Notes: generated from the letters alone by a model not told the origin. Positions 44,373 through 54,376 are shown, counted from the first letter of the stretch. The stretch: 64,000 nt of DNA from Streptomyces viridochromogenes DSM 40736 (GCF_000158955.1 NZ_GG657757.1:1153108-1217107), one strand, 5' to 3'. Made by a program: numbers and translations.

Positions 44373-45773
44373 TCAGCCGGTTCCGTAGGGGCCGGGAAGG
44401 GTGACCGTCTTGGTGACGGTCATCTCGGCGATGGCGTAGCGGATGCCCTCCCGGCCGACTCCGCTGGACTTCACACCGCCGAACGGGATGTGCGGGGAGT
44501 CGAAGTGGGGCCCTTCGCCGAGGTTCACCGCGCCGACCCGCAGCCGGGCGGCGATGTCCCAGAAGGCGGCGCTGTCCCGGGTGAGGACTCCGGCCTGCAG
44601 GCCGTACGCGGTGCCGTTGGACAGGCGTACCGCCTCGTCCGCGTCGCGGACGCGGATCACCGGTGCCACCGGGCCGAAGGTCTCCTCGGTGACCAGCTCG
44701 GTGTCCGGCGGCACATGGTCGAGCACGGCGGGACGCACCAGGGCCCCGTCCCGCTCGCCGCCGGTGACGAGGCGGGCCCCGTCGCGGACGGCCCGGGCGA
44801 TCCGGCGTTCCACGACGAGGGCCGCTTCCTCGCTGACGAGCGGGCCGAGGTCGGTGTCCTCCCGGCGGGGGTCACCGGCGCGCTTGGCGGCTACGGCCGG
44901 CTCCAGCAGGGCCGTGAACTCGTCGGCCACCTCCTCCCAGACGAAGACGCGTTTGATGCCGCGGCAGGACTGGCCGGCTGTGGCGCAGGACCCGTCGGCG
45001 GCCAGCTTGGCGGCGCGTCTCAGGTCGGCGTCGGGCAGTACGAACAGCGGGTCGTTGCCGCCCAGTTCGAGCAGCTGCCGCTTGCCGGCCGCCTGGGCTG
45101 CCACCGCGTGCCCGGTGGCCACGCTGCCGGTGAACGTCACCATGGCGACGTCCGGGTGGGCGGCGAGCGGCGGGCCGACCTCGCCGGGTTCGCCGGTGAC
45201 GACGGCGAGCATGTCCTTGGCGCAGCCGGCCTCGACGAGCAGTTCGGCGAAGGCCAGTGCCGTCAGCGGCGTCTTCTCCGACGGCTTGAGCAGCAGCGGG
45301 CAGCCTGCGGCCAGGGCCGGCGCGGCTTTGACGACGACCTGGTTGAGGGGGCGGTTGAAGGGGGTGATGCCCAGGACGACACCGACCGGCTCGGGCAGGG
45401 TGACCGCCAGTCTGGTGCCGTCGGGCAGCGGGATGGACTCGCCGCGGATCCGCTCCGCCTCCGCGGCGGCCACCCTGAGGTTCCCGGCGGCCCGGGACAC
45501 CTCGCGCAGGGTCTCCTTGCGGCACACGCCGGACTCGGCGGTGATGAGCGTGGAGAACTCCTCCGCACGGGCCGTGAGCATGTCGGCCGCCCGGGTCAGG
45601 ACGGCCGACCGCTGCTGGGGAGTCGTGGCACGACGGCCGGCGGCCAGCGCGGCGACCGCGGCCGCCGCCTCCTCGGCACCGTCGCGCGGGACGGTGCCGA
45701 CGGGCTCGCCCGTCCAGCGGTCGTGGACCGTGGTGTGCCGTCGGGCCGGCTGCAGTGCTCCGTTGACGAACAT
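44373..45773 (-). CDS. phpJ: aldehyde dehydrogenase, phosphonoformaldehyde oxidation
   Basis: A 466-residue NAD(P)-dependent aldehyde dehydrogenase. Signatures: 'LGITPFNRPLNQVVVK', 'TFTGSVATGHA' (cofactor), 'LELGGNDPLFV' (Glu) and 'ATAGQSCRGIKRVFV' (catalytic Cys). Gene order between phpI and phpK fits phpJ. The expected step is oxidation of an aldehyde derived from hydroxymethylphosphonate to phosphonoformate. The exact substrate is inferred from the pathway. Confidence 0.9.
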   Translation of the reverse strand: MFVNGALQPARRHTTVHDRWTGEPVGTVPRDGAEEAAAAVAALAAGRRATTPQQRSAVLTRAADMLTARAEEFSTLITAESGVCRKETLREVSRAAGNLRVAAAEAERIRGESIPLPDGTRLAVTLPEPVGVVLGITPFNRPLNQVVVKAAPALAAGCPLLLKPSEKTPLTALAFAELLVEAGCAKDMLAVVTGEPGEVGPPLAAHPDVAMVTFTGSVATGHAVAAQAAGKRQLLELGGNDPLFVLPDADLRRAAKLAADGSCATAGQSCRGIKRVFVWEEVADEFTALLEPAVAAKRAGDPRREDTDLGPLVSEEAALVVERRIARAVRDGARLVTGGERDGALVRPAVLDHVPPDTELVTEETFGPVAPVIRVRDADEAVRLSNGTAYGLQAGVLTRDSAAFWDIAARLRVGAVNLGEGPHFDSPHIPFGGVKSSGVGREGIRYAIAEMTVTKTVTLPGPYGTG

Positions 45774-45823
45774 GACGACTCCCGAGCCGTGGGTCGCGAA
45801 GGGGGTGGGGAAGGGGAGGGTGA

Positions 45824-46714
45824 TCAGTCCTGTTCGCGCACGAACCGCGCCTCGAGCTCGGAGATCTTCTCGTACTCGAAGACCTCGAACAGCTCGGCGA
45901 AGCTCATCTTCAGACCCATGTCGTCCCAGAACTTCTGGGTGGTCCCGGCGTCCCTGAGCTCGGCGAAGAGCTTGCGCAGGACCGAGGCGGCGGCCATCCA
46001 GCCGGACAGCGGGTAGATCGCCAGGTTGTAGCCGATCGACTCCAGCTCCTTGGTGGTGAGCCAGGGGGTCTTGCCGCCCTCGACCATGTTGGCCAGCAGC
46101 GGGGCGTCGAGTTCGTCGCGGACCCGCTTCATCTCGTCGACGTCGAGCATCGCCTCCAGGAAGATGCAGTCGGCGCCGGCGGCGAGGTACTCGCGGGAGC
46201 GGCGGATGGCCTCGTCGAGGCCGAGCGACTCACGGGCGTCGGTGCGGGCGATGATGGTGAAGTCCTCGTCCACACGCGCCTCGACGGCCGCCTCGATCTT
46301 GCCGGTCATCTCCTCCGTGGAGATCAGTCGCTTGCCCTCCAGGTGGCCGCAGCGCTTGGGGTTGACCTGGTCCTCCAGGTGGTAGCCCACGATGCCGACC
46401 CGCTCGAACTCCCGGGTCGCCCGCCACACCGACATCGCGTTGCCGTACCCGGCGTCGGCGTCCATGATCACGGGCAGGTCGTCCACCGCGAGCACGATGT
46501 TCTTGGCGTTGGTGGCCTGCTCCGACACGCTCGTGAAGCCGAGGTCCGGCAGGCCGAGCATGCTGGCGGAGGTGCCCGAGCCGGTCATGTGCACCGCGGG
46601 GAAGCCGGCCTGCTGGATGACCTTGGCGCTCAGGGCGTCGTACGCACTGGGGACGACGAGGATCTCGGGGGCGTTCATCAGCTCGCGGAACGTACGTGCC
46701 TTGGTCACGGCCAT
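45824..46714 (-). CDS. phpI: carboxyphosphonoenolpyruvate phosphonomutase
   Basis: A 296-residue isocitrate lyase/PEP mutase superfamily protein. '[12 protein letters not shown]' supplies the metal site and '[16 protein letters not shown]' the family KRCGH loop, which separates it from PEP mutase (EDK-NS type, see ppm). It rearranges and decarboxylates carboxyphosphonoenolpyruvate to phosphinopyruvate, forming the second C-P bond (BcpB in S. hygroscopicus). ATG 46714 has a GAGGAGAG box. The symbol follows the alphabetical gene order seen here. Confidence 0.88.
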   Translation of the reverse strand: MAVTKARTFRELMNAPEILVVPSAYDALSAKVIQQAGFPAVHMTGSGTSASMLGLPDLGFTSVSEQATNAKNIVLAVDDLPVIMDADAGYGNAMSVWRATREFERVGIVGYHLEDQVNPKRCGHLEGKRLISTEEMTGKIEAAVEARVDEDFTIIARTDARESLGLDEAIRRSREYLAAGADCIFLEAMLDVDEMKRVRDELDAPLLANMVEGGKTPWLTTKELESIGYNLAIYPLSGWMAAASVLRKLFAELRDAGTTQKFWDDMGLKMSFAELFEVFEYEKISELEARFVREQD

Positions 46715-46788
46715 CTCTTCTCTCCTCGAAGGTGCCTTGCGTCGGAGCCGGCGCGGGAGCGCGCCGACGGGGCGTCGGGTCTCGGGGG

Positions 46789-47985
46789 TCAGGGAGCGGT
46801 CACGAGGCCCGCCAGGGACTCGTCGAGCCGGAGGAGCTGGTTGTACTTGGCCAGGCGGTCGCCGCGGCGTGGTCCGCCGACCTTGATCAGCTCCGCCGCG
46901 ACGGCGACGGCCAGGTCGCACATGGCGGTGTCCTCCGTCTCGCCGGAGCGGTGGGACACGGCGAGCAGCATCCCGGCCCGGCGGGCGGCGGCCGCCGCGG
47001 CCAGCGTGGCGCTGACCGTGCCGGCCTGGCTGAGTTTGAGCAGGATGCCGTCGGCCAGGCCAGGGGCGATCCGCCGCGCGTCGGTGGCGAACAAGTCGTC
47101 GCCGACCACGCTGGTGGCTGAGGGCAGGGCGCCGCGCAGCTTGTCCCAGCCGGCGTCGTCGGCCGGGTCGAAGGGGTCCTCCAGGAAGGTCAGGCGGAAC
47201 CGGTGCGCCAGCCCCGCGAGGTGCTCGGCGAACTCCCCGGAGGTGAACTCCCGGTCGCCGAAGCGGTACCGGCCGGAGCCGGTGTGGAGGTGCTCCGCCG
47301 CCACGTCCACGCCGAGGGTGCACACCTCGGTGTGCCCGGCCTCGGCCACCGCGGCCTGCAGCAGGGCGAGTTGCTCCTCGCTCTCCAGTGGTACGAGCAG
47401 ACCGCTGGAGGCCGAGAGGGGGACGGGGCCGAAGCGTCGTTCCACGGCCCGGTGGGCCGCGGTGAACACCTGGTCGGCCACCTCGATGTCGGTGTGGATG
47501 CGACCGGTGGCCGGGAGCACCATCACCTGCTGGAAGCCGCGCGGCGGCCCGTCGCGGTGGATGCCGCCGGATAACACGTTGACCATCAGGCGGGGCAGTC
47601 CCGGATGGCCGAGGCCGTACTGCTCCGCCAGGTGGGCGTGCAGCGGGAGGTGCCGGGCGGCCGCGGCGGCCCGGGCGTGGGCCAGGGACACGGCGAGGGT
47701 GAGGTCGGAGCCGGCCTCCCCCGCCTCGTACACGTCGGCGAGCCGCGCGTCGCACTGCCGCTGACCGTCGACGGCGCCGTCGGTGAGCGCGGCCGCGAGC
47801 GGGGGCGCGGTGACCGGGCCGAGCACCGGCTCGGGTCCCCGGCGCCGCTCCAGCCTGCCGGGGGCGATCGCCCGGGGTGCCGAACCCGTCCCGGTGTGGC
47901 CGGAGTCCAGGGTGACCTCGGCCTCCAGGGTGACGCGTGCCCGCGAGTCCAGGATGCCGCGCAGCCTGACGGAGGTGATCGTCAT
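46789..47985 (-). CDS. phpH: carboxyphosphonoenolpyruvate synthase (enolase homologue)
   Basis: A 398-residue enolase homologue. Metal ligands are kept ('GVDVAAE' Asp227, 'LEDPFD' Glu269, 'VGDDLF' Asp), as are Lys317 ('LLKLSQ') and 'SHRSGETED' (His345). Two enolase catalytic acids are not: the position of Glu168 is Gln153 ('FQQVMVLP') and the Glu211 loop (usually GDEGGF) reads 'SASSGL'. It therefore should not dehydrate 2-phosphoglycerate. This fits its pathway role of joining activated phosphonoformate to an enolpyruvate unit. Codon 138 is TTA (47572-47574). ATG overlaps the phpG stop. Confidence 0.9.
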   Translation of the reverse strand: MTITSVRLRGILDSRARVTLEAEVTLDSGHTGTGSAPRAIAPGRLERRRGPEPVLGPVTAPPLAAALTDGAVDGQRQCDARLADVYEAGEAGSDLTLAVSLAHARAAAAARHLPLHAHLAEQYGLGHPGLPRLMVNVLSGGIHRDGPPRGFQQVMVLPATGRIHTDIEVADQVFTAAHRAVERRFGPVPLSASSGLLVPLESEEQLALLQAAVAEAGHTEVCTLGVDVAAEHLHTGSGRYRFGDREFTSGEFAEHLAGLAHRFRLTFLEDPFDPADDAGWDKLRGALPSATSVVGDDLFATDARRIAPGLADGILLKLSQAGTVSATLAAAAAARRAGMLLAVSHRSGETEDTAMCDLAVAVAAELIKVGGPRRGDRLAKYNQLLRLDESLAGLVTAP

Positions 47986-49316
47986 CGGCGCCCTCCGTCC
48001 GACCCGGTGAGCAGGACGGACAGCAGGTCGCTGGCGCGGCGTGCGCCCAGCGAGCCGCCGAGCGCGGCCTTCTCGCCGAACTCCGTCACCGCGTCGGCGG
48101 CCACGCGGGGGCCGACCGCGACGGCGGGGACGAGGTCGGGGCTGTGGATGCCCATCTCACAGGGCGTGGCGTGGTCGCAGGTGACGACCAGCGTGTCGTC
48201 CTCGGTGAGTGCTTCGGCGAGCGGGCCGACGAAGTGTGCGTCGATCTCCTCGACGGCCCGGACCTTGTCGTGCGGGCGCCCGTCGTGGCCCGGCTCGTCA
48301 GGGCCCTTGAGGTGGACGAACACCGCGTCGGCCGGGTCCGCGAGCAACCGCGGCAGCAGCTCCCGGTAGTAGTCGGGTTCGCTCTGGCCGCGGGCCGGCC
48401 GGGAGCGGGTGAACCGGGCGCCGATGAGTTGTGCCAGGCCCCGCTCGGCCGGCACTTGCCCGTACATGGACAGGGTCAGCCCGGTCCGTTCGGTAAAGCC
48501 GGCGAGTTGCGGCAGGGTGTCACCGGCGTCCCGTACCAGCAGCAGGTTGGCGGGCCGCCGTCCGAGGGCCCGGCGGCGGGCGTTGACCTCGCTGCGCTGC
48601 ATCACCTCGGCGCTGGCCGCGACGAACCGGTTGACGAGTTCCGCCGTGGTCGCGGCGGCCGGGTCGCCGTCGAAGGGCGTGCAGGTGGCCGGGGTCGCCG
48701 AGGGGGCGTTCACGGGGACGCCGAAGGGGCCCCGGCTGACGAATCCCGGGTCGGTGTTCGTTACCTTCCCGGACAGCGGGACGGTGTCGCTGGTGAGGGC
48801 GAGGATGCCGCGGTGGCGGCCGAATCCGGTGAGGCTGAAGCCGACCCGGTCGTCGAGCCGCACCTGCTCGGTGATCTCCTCCACCAGCCTGGTCTGGTCG
48901 TCCTCGTCGAGGTCACGGGAGGTACGGCGGTCCAGTCGCCGGGTCTGTGGGTCCCAGCTGGCGAAGTTGACCCGGAACGCCACGGAGTACCCGTCGGGTT
49001 GCCAGAAGTCCATGCCGAGCCCTTCCAGCGGTCCGCGCCCGGTGTAGTGGGTGGCGGGGTCGTAGCCGAGCAGGGCCATGGCGCCCGAGTCGGACTCCGG
49101 GGGCACGTCGGGGGCGATCACCTCCAGCGCGGCGGAGCTGCCGCGCCCGGCCAGTGCGTCCAGGTGGGGGGTGGCGGCCGCCTCGAAGGGGGTCAGCCCG
49201 CCCAGTTCCGCCACCGGCCGGTCGGCGCCGCCGCACAGCACGGTGATGAACAGCCGTCCCGTCCGTGGTGTGCCGTGGGGCCCGGTGGGCCGGTTGTCAG
49301 GCCCGGATGCGCTCAT
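47982..49316 (-). CDS. phpG: archaeal-type cofactor-independent phosphoglycerate mutase homologue
   Basis: A 444-residue alkaline-phosphatase-superfamily protein of the ApgM type. '[16 protein letters not shown]' holds the Ser nucleophile, and '[13 protein letters not shown]' and '[11 protein letters not shown]' hold metal ligands. The first metal Asp expected in the N-terminal 'DG-GDRP' motif is Cys28 ('VLCGGADRP'). Its step in PTT synthesis is not settled to my knowledge; it may supply 2-phosphoglycerate or act on an intermediate. ATG 49316 is preferred: AAGGAG lies 10 bases upstream, while GTG 49325 is too close to it. It overlaps phpF by 20 bases. Confidence 0.85.
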   Translation of the reverse strand: MSASGPDNRPTGPHGTPRTGRLFITVLCGGADRPVAELGGLTPFEAAATPHLDALAGRGSSAALEVIAPDVPPESDSGAMALLGYDPATHYTGRGPLEGLGMDFWQPDGYSVAFRVNFASWDPQTRRLDRRTSRDLDEDDQTRLVEEITEQVRLDDRVGFSLTGFGRHRGILALTSDTVPLSGKVTNTDPGFVSRGPFGVPVNAPSATPATCTPFDGDPAAATTAELVNRFVAASAEVMQRSEVNARRRALGRRPANLLLVRDAGDTLPQLAGFTERTGLTLSMYGQVPAERGLAQLIGARFTRSRPARGQSEPDYYRELLPRLLADPADAVFVHLKGPDEPGHDGRPHDKVRAVEEIDAHFVGPLAEALTEDDTLVVTCDHATPCEMGIHSPDLVPAVAVGPRVAADAVTEFGEKAALGGSLGARRASDLLSVLLTGSDGGRR

Positions 49317-49851
49317 CGATTCCACACTCCTTGACGACCCTCGCGACGGCGGGCGGCACCAGGTGCTCCCAGGGCTGTCCCTCGGCGATGGACCGGCGGA
49401 CCCGGCCGCCGCTGACGGGCTTGTCGGTACGGCGCCACATCACCTCGGTCCGCAGCCCGAGCGCGTGGAAGCGGTCGAGCTTGGCGTCGCCCCAGTCGTC
49501 GTAGACCGTGACGAAGTAGCGGGCGTCGGCGGGTGCGTAGTGGGCGAGCCGCTCCGGGAAACTGTGGGGGAAGGGCACGATGCGCAGCCGCTCGTGGGAG
49601 ACCCCGGCCTCGGTCAGGGCGCCCTCTACCATGAGGTAACGCTCGTAGAACGTGCAGGGGTTGGACTCGGGCAGACCGCGCTCGGGGTCCGTGGTCTCCT
49701 CGGTGGTGGTCCACGGGTCGGGGTTGGTGATGCCCACGACGAGGGTGCGGCAGCGTTCCGCCCCGGCCAGCAGGTATTCCAGGTGGCCGAGGTGCAGGGG
49801 CTGGAACCGCCCGTGGATGACGCCCGTCCCGGCGATCTGCTCGGCGCTCAT
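49297..49851 (-). CDS. phpF: CTP:phosphonoformate cytidylyltransferase
   Basis: A 184-residue nucleotidyltransferase of the HxGH class: 'VIHGRFQPLHLGHLEYLL' at the N-terminus and 'SGGRVRRSIAEG' near the end (counterpart of ISGTxIR). It resembles nicotinamide mononucleotide adenylyltransferase. PhpF activates phosphonoformate with CTP to give CMP-5'-phosphonoformate for PhpH. The ATG overlaps the ppd stop (ATGA). The name rests on pathway knowledge and gene order. Confidence 0.9.
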   Translation of the reverse strand: MSAEQIAGTGVIHGRFQPLHLGHLEYLLAGAERCRTLVVGITNPDPWTTTEETTDPERGLPESNPCTFYERYLMVEGALTEAGVSHERLRIVPFPHSFPERLAHYAPADARYFVTVYDDWGDAKLDRFHALGLRTEVMWRRTDKPVSGGRVRRSIAEGQPWEHLVPPAVARVVKECGIDERIRA

Positions 49852-51041
49852 CGTGCGGTCACCCCTCCCGCGTGGACCGGGGTGGCGGTGCCGGCGGGCG
49901 GCGTGGTGACGAACGCCCGGAAGCGGCGGGCCACTTCGGCGGGGGTGACCTTCGGCCGGCCCAGCCCGTCCAGGGATCCCGGCCGGATCGCCAGGTGCAC
50001 CAGGGTGGGCCCGTCCGTGGCCAGTGCGGTGGCGAGGGCGTCGGACAGATCGTCCAGGGAGGTGCAGGCGTGCACCGCGCGGTAGCCGCAGGCGGCGGCG
50101 ACGGCGGGCAGGTCGACGGCGCTGGACAGGGTGCGCTGGCCGCCGGTGGAGTCGTGGACGCCGTTGTCGAGGACCAGGTGGACCAGGTTGCCGGGGGCGT
50201 GGGCGCCGACGGTGGCGAGGCTGCCCAGCCGCATCAGCACCGAGCCGTCGCCGTCGACGACCACGACCGGGCGGGGTGTGTGCAGCGCGACGCCCAGGCC
50301 GACGGTGGCGGCCGAGCCCATCGCCCCGACCATGTAGAAGTGCTGGTCGCGGTCGTCGAGGGTGTACAGCTCCCGGCTGGACTTGCCGGTGGTGGACACC
50401 ACCGCCGCGTCCCGGGGCAGTTCGGCCAGCAGCCGCTCCAGGGCGGCGATCCGGGTGGGCCGGGCCGCGGAACGGCCGGGCCGGGCGTACCGTACGACCT
50501 GTCCTGTCGCGGACCGTGGTGCCGTCTCGTTCAGGGGCTCGTCGGCGACGACTCCCTGGGGGAGCAGGAAGCCGTAGGGCAGTTCACGGTGTGCCAGGGA
50601 GGCGCGGCAGGCGGCGAACGCGGTGTGCAGTTCGTCCGTCGTGTCGGGGATCAGGGACCACTCCATGTCGCACAGGTCGAGCAGGTCCCCGGTGATCCGG
50701 CCCATCAGGTGGTGCTGGGGCTCGTCCTTCTCGCCGGGGCGTCCCCGCCAGGTGGTGATCACGACGGCCGGGATGCGCGCGGGGTGCAGCAGGGAGGTGA
50801 GCGGGTTGGTCATGTTGCCCAGGCCGGAGTTCTGGGTGATGGCGCAGCCCAGTCCGCCGCCCAGCCAGGCGCCTGCCGCGACGGCCGCGGCCTCGCCCTC
50901 CTGCGTGACCGTGAGGTAGCGGGTGGCGGGGTCGCTGATGACGCGGTTGATCAACGGGGTCAGGTAGGAGCAGGGCACTCCGGCCACGGTGGTCACACCG
51001 AGGCCGGTGAGCCCGGCCACCAGGTCGGCCGCGCCGATCAT
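49848..51041 (-). CDS. ppd: phosphonopyruvate decarboxylase
   Basis: A 397-residue thiamine diphosphate enzyme. 'TVTQEGEAAAVAAGAWLGG' carries the conserved catalytic Glu and 'GDGSVLMRLGSLATVG' begins the cofactor/metal motif ending in 'LVLDN'. It decarboxylates phosphonopyruvate to phosphonoacetaldehyde, pulling the unfavourable Ppm reaction forward. The ATGA overlap with ppm couples their expression. Confidence 0.95.
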   Translation of the reverse strand: MIGAADLVAGLTGLGVTTVAGVPCSYLTPLINRVISDPATRYLTVTQEGEAAAVAAGAWLGGGLGCAITQNSGLGNMTNPLTSLLHPARIPAVVITTWRGRPGEKDEPQHHLMGRITGDLLDLCDMEWSLIPDTTDELHTAFAACRASLAHRELPYGFLLPQGVVADEPLNETAPRSATGQVVRYARPGRSAARPTRIAALERLLAELPRDAAVVSTTGKSSRELYTLDDRDQHFYMVGAMGSAATVGLGVALHTPRPVVVVDGDGSVLMRLGSLATVGAHAPGNLVHLVLDNGVHDSTGGQRTLSSAVDLPAVAAACGYRAVHACTSLDDLSDALATALATDGPTLVHLAIRPGSLDGLGRPKVTPAEVARRFRAFVTTPPAGTATPVHAGGVTAR

Positions 51042-51979
51042 CCCTGCACCGGCGCGAGGTCGGGGGCCTGCGTGTAGCGGTTCTCGTCCTGCTCCAGGCT
51101 CTCGTAGTCGAGCAGGCCGAAGATCTCCTTCAGCGGGGCGACCCGCTCCTCGACGCCGAAGATCCCGCGGTCCGCCCGGATCTGCTGGCACACGTCACGC
51201 ATCGCGGAGAACGCGGCCCGCATGCTGTGGTTGGCCCAGATGCAGCCGGCGATGCCCAGCGCGGCGAAGTCGTCGAGGGAGGGCCTGTGGTAGGTCGTGG
51301 GGGCGATGAGGATCGGGGCGCTGCCGTCCCACTGCCGCATGAACTCGGCTATCTGCTGGGGGGTGCTCATCCGCGAGTGGATGAACAGTCCGTCGGCGCC
51401 GGCCTCGACGTAGGCGTGGGCCCGGGTGAGGGCCTCCTCCATGGGCAGGTTGGAGATCAACGCCTCGGTGCGTGCCACGACGACGAAGCCGGGATCGCGC
51501 TGGGTGTCCTTGCAGGCCTTGATCTTTCCGCTGAACTCCCCGATCGGGGCCAGCTGGTGGCCGTCCCCGAAGAAGGAGTTCATCTTGGGGAAGACCTTGT
51601 CCTCGAAGCAGACACCGGCCGCGCCCACCCGCTCGGCGCGGGCGGCGAAGCGGCGGGCGGTGTTGAAGTTGCCGTAGCCGGTGTCTCCGTCCACGAGGAC
51701 GGGCGCTCCGGGGGCGGCCTCGGTCATCGTGCCGACGAGGGTGAGCAGTTCCGTCCAGGACGCCTCGTCGCTGTCCCGGACGCCGCGTGCCGTGGACATG
51801 CACAGACCGGACGCCCAGAGCGCCTCGAAGCCCTCGGCGACGGCGATGCGGGCGCTCAGCCCGTCGTGAACGCCCATCAGCTGGCATGTGCCGGGGCCGT
51901 GCAGCAGGTTCTTCAGCCGGCTGCCGACGGATTCCGGGGAGCCCGTACCGTCGCTGCCAGGCCGCTCCGTCGCGTTCAT
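51038..51979 (-). CDS. ppm: phosphoenolpyruvate phosphomutase
   Basis: A 313-residue PEP mutase, the entry enzyme of phosphonate synthesis. It has 'VLVDGDTGYGNF' (Asp) and the diagnostic 'CFEDKVFPKMNSFFG' (EDKxxxKxNS). It rearranges PEP to phosphonopyruvate, making the first C-P bond. ATG 51979, with GGAGGACCC upstream; 44 bases follow phpE. Confidence 0.96.
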   Translation of the reverse strand: MNATERPGSDGTGSPESVGSRLKNLLHGPGTCQLMGVHDGLSARIAVAEGFEALWASGLCMSTARGVRDSDEASWTELLTLVGTMTEAAPGAPVLVDGDTGYGNFNTARRFAARAERVGAAGVCFEDKVFPKMNSFFGDGHQLAPIGEFSGKIKACKDTQRDPGFVVVARTEALISNLPMEEALTRAHAYVEAGADGLFIHSRMSTPQQIAEFMRQWDGSAPILIAPTTYHRPSLDDFAALGIAGCIWANHSMRAAFSAMRDVCQQIRADRGIFGVEERVAPLKEIFGLLDYESLEQDENRYTQAPDLAPVQG

Positions 51980-52023
51980 GGGTCCTCCAATGGGGACGTG
52001 CTTCGTGGGGTTGGTTCAGGGGG

Positions 52024-53034
52024 TCAGGCCACGCGGCCCTCGGCCGGCGGGGTGCCGTCGCGCAGTACCGAGCGAACGCCCTCGGCCACGCGCCGGCGCA
52101 GGCTCTCCTCCGACTCCGCGGACAGGAACGCGCGGTGGGAGCTGACGATCACGTCGTCGCGTTCCAGGAGCTTGCGGGCGACCGGGTTCTGGTTGGGGTC
52201 CTCGGGTGAGAAGACGTCCGAGGCGAAACCGCCGAGGCGTTCGCTCTCCAGGGCCCGCAGCACACAGCCGGGGTCCACCAGCGCGCCGCGTGCGGTGTTG
52301 ACGAGCAGGGCGCCGGGTTTCACGCGGTCCAGTGCGGCACCGCTGATCAGGTCGCGGGTCTCGTCGGTGAGCGCGGTGTGCAGGACCACCGCGTCGCAGC
52401 GTTCGAGGAGTTCGTCCAGGGAGCCGACCGGGTGGACGCCGTGGCCCGCCATGACGTCGGCGTGGACGTAGGGGTCGACGGCGAGCACCTGGCGGTAGAA
52501 CGCCTGGAGCTTGCGGGCGGTGGCTCGGCCGATCCGGCCGAAGCCGACGATGCCGACGGTGCGGTCGGAGGTGCGGCGCGGGATGCCGCCGCGGTGGATG
52601 CCCCACCGGTCCGCCCGCACCAGCCGGTCCTGGACGCTGATGCCGCGCTCCAGGCCCAGCAGCAGGGCGAGGGTATGGGTGCTGACCTCGTCGCCGCAGT
52701 AGTCGGGGACGTTGAAGCCGATGAGGCCGTGCTCGGCGAGCAGGGGGCCGTTGAGGTTGTCGACGCCCACGCCGCTGCGGGCGATGACCTGGCAGCCGGG
52801 CGAGACGGCGTCGACGAGTTCGGGGGTGACCTGGCACCGGTAGATGACGAGGGCGTCCGCGCCGCGCACGTGCTTCAGGAAGCGTTCGCCGGTGGTGACG
52901 TAGGAGTCCTCGAACAGGCCCAGCTCGATGTCGATGTCGGGGCCGAGGACGGAGCGTTCGACGGCGGCCAGGGCGGGGTCGGGACGTCCGTCGGCGTCCA
53001 GGGCCCAGGCGGGGTCGGTGTAGACGACGCGCAC
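52024..53034 (-). CDS. phpE: D-2-hydroxyacid-type dehydrogenase for hydroxymethylphosphonate
   Basis: A 336-residue NAD-dependent dehydrogenase of the phosphoglycerate dehydrogenase type: 'GIVGFGRIGRATARKL' binds NAD, 'ARSGVGVDNL' and 'LLVNTARGALVD' hold Arg residues, and 'SSHRAFLS' the catalytic His. In the PTT pathway it oxidises hydroxymethylphosphonate (directly, or after further steps) towards phosphonoformate. It begins at GTG 53034, 10 bases after the phpD stop. Confidence 0.9.
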   Translation of the reverse strand: MRVVYTDPAWALDADGRPDPALAAVERSVLGPDIDIELGLFEDSYVTTGERFLKHVRGADALVIYRCQVTPELVDAVSPGCQVIARSGVGVDNLNGPLLAEHGLIGFNVPDYCGDEVSTHTLALLLGLERGISVQDRLVRADRWGIHRGGIPRRTSDRTVGIVGFGRIGRATARKLQAFYRQVLAVDPYVHADVMAGHGVHPVGSLDELLERCDAVVLHTALTDETRDLISGAALDRVKPGALLVNTARGALVDPGCVLRALESERLGGFASDVFSPEDPNQNPVARKLLERDDVIVSSHRAFLSAESEESLRRRVAEGVRSVLRDGTPPAEGRVA

Positions 53035-53044
53035 GGGTCTCCTC

Positions 53045-54376
53045 CTAGTTGTCGTAACCCCAGCCGGCCAGGTCGCGCCGGCCCCGGCGCAGCGTGGCCG
53101 CGGGCTCGAAGGTGTTGGTCAGCTCCAGCCAGTCCTGGTAGCCGAGGTGGGCGCCGGAGCCGAACTTCAGCACGGTGCCGGTGCCGTGCCAGCGGTGCCG
53201 AACGAACGGGCCGGTCCACGCCGAGCCGTCGGGTTCCAGCTCCACCGACGCGGGGCCGTCGGGTCCGTCCCATTCGAGGGTGAGGCGCCCTTCCGTCACG
53301 ACGTAGTGGTTCTCGGCGTGGTCGATCAGGTCGGCTCCGCGGCCGTCGGCGTCGACGCGCAGGAAGCTGCCGACCAGGTCGGGCAGATGGGCGGCGGAGG
53401 CCATGGAGGCCGCTTCGTAGGTGCCGAAGGTGCGGCGGGAACGGCGGGAGTCCTCGATGGTCGTCCAGGTCTTGCCGACTCCGTCGTGCTGGTCGTCGGC
53501 GGGCAGCAGCACCCGGTAGTCGAAGCCGAGGGCACGGCCGAGGGTGCGCAGTACGGTCAGACCCGTCTCGGACGCCGGTGAGCGCAGCGCCGCTTCCAGG
53601 TCGGCCGGGGGCACTCCCGCCGCCTCGGCCGCGGAGGTGCGGGTGTGCGCCCGGCGGGCCAGGAAGAGATCCAGGACCGAACCGGCGCTCACCTTGCCGG
53701 ACAGGGCCTTCAGCGCCTCCTCGAACGCTCCGGTCGACCAGTTGTTGGCCTCCGTCATGAGCGGCGAGATGTTCGACTGGGCGGTGTAGGAGACGATCCG
53801 GGCGGGCGCGTCGCCGGCGAGCGAGTAGCTGTGGGGGCAGTACGAGGGCTCCACGTAGGAGTCGCCGGTGATCCAGCGGTCGCCGCCGTGGTTGGCGTGC
53901 AGGACCCGCCAGGTCTGCGGGGTGATCTCCTCGCCCCACCGGCCGTTGATGTCGCCGGGGCCGAGGTTGACGGTGATGGCGGGTTCGAGGTGGCCGTTGT
54001 TCAGGGCGGGCAGCCGGTCGGACGGGCAGAGGATGTCGAGCACGACCGGGGCGACCCGGCCCTCCGGCGCGGCGAGCGTGTAGTAGTTGTAGAAGTGGAT
54101 GCCGTCGCGCTGGATGGGGCGGCGGGAGGCGTGCATCTCCTCGGCGGACTTGTGCACCACGGTCAGGTTGCGGTGGGCGTCGGCGGCGAGTTGGGACGGC
54201 TCGACGCTGAGGGCCTCGGCGAGGGCGGTGGCCGCGGCCGGGTCCGGTTCGTTCGCCTCGTCGCCGAGCAGGCGGCGCAGGTCGTCCAGGGGCAGCCCGG
54301 CGAGGTCGGCGGTCTGGGCGGCCGTGTACTTGCGGGCGTTCATCCAGTGAGCGAGCTTGAACGGGTCTATCCGCAC
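53045..54376 (-). CDS. phpD: 2-hydroxyethylphosphonate dioxygenase (HEPD)
   Basis: A 443-residue cupin-type non-haem iron enzyme, identical in length to the S. viridochromogenes HEPD and agreeing with it as I recall the sequence. The chain shows two similar halves, each a helical HTH-like part plus a cupin ('RTSAAEAAGVPPADLEAAL' in the second). The iron ligands are His129 ('NNGHLEP'), Glu176 and His182 ('YVEPSYCPHSY'). It cleaves the C-C bond of 2-hydroxyethylphosphonate with O2, giving hydroxymethylphosphonate and formate, without 2-oxoglutarate. GTG 54376 with AGGAGA; 10-base overlap with phpC. Confidence 0.96.
   Translation of the reverse strand: MRIDPFKLAHWMNARKYTAAQTADLAGLPLDDLRRLLGDEANEPDPAAATALAEALSVEPSQLAADAHRNLTVVHKSAEEMHASRRPIQRDGIHFYNYYTLAAPEGRVAPVVLDILCPSDRLPALNNGHLEPAITVNLGPGDINGRWGEEITPQTWRVLHANHGGDRWITGDSYVEPSYCPHSYSLAGDAPARIVSYTAQSNISPLMTEANNWSTGAFEEALKALSGKVSAGSVLDLFLARRAHTRTSAAEAAGVPPADLEAALRSPASETGLTVLRTLGRALGFDYRVLLPADDQHDGVGKTWTTIEDSRRSRRTFGTYEAASMASAAHLPDLVGSFLRVDADGRGADLIDHAENHYVVTEGRLTLEWDGPDGPASVELEPDGSAWTGPFVRHRWHGTGTVLKFGSGAHLGYQDWLELTNTFEPAATLRRGRRDLAGWGYDN

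Noticed and set aside
45824..46714. Methylisocitrate lyase or second PEP mutase
   Set aside because: The KRCGH loop excludes PEP mutase, and the place between phpH and phpJ fits the carboxyphosphonoenolpyruvate enzyme; lyase activity cannot be formally excluded.
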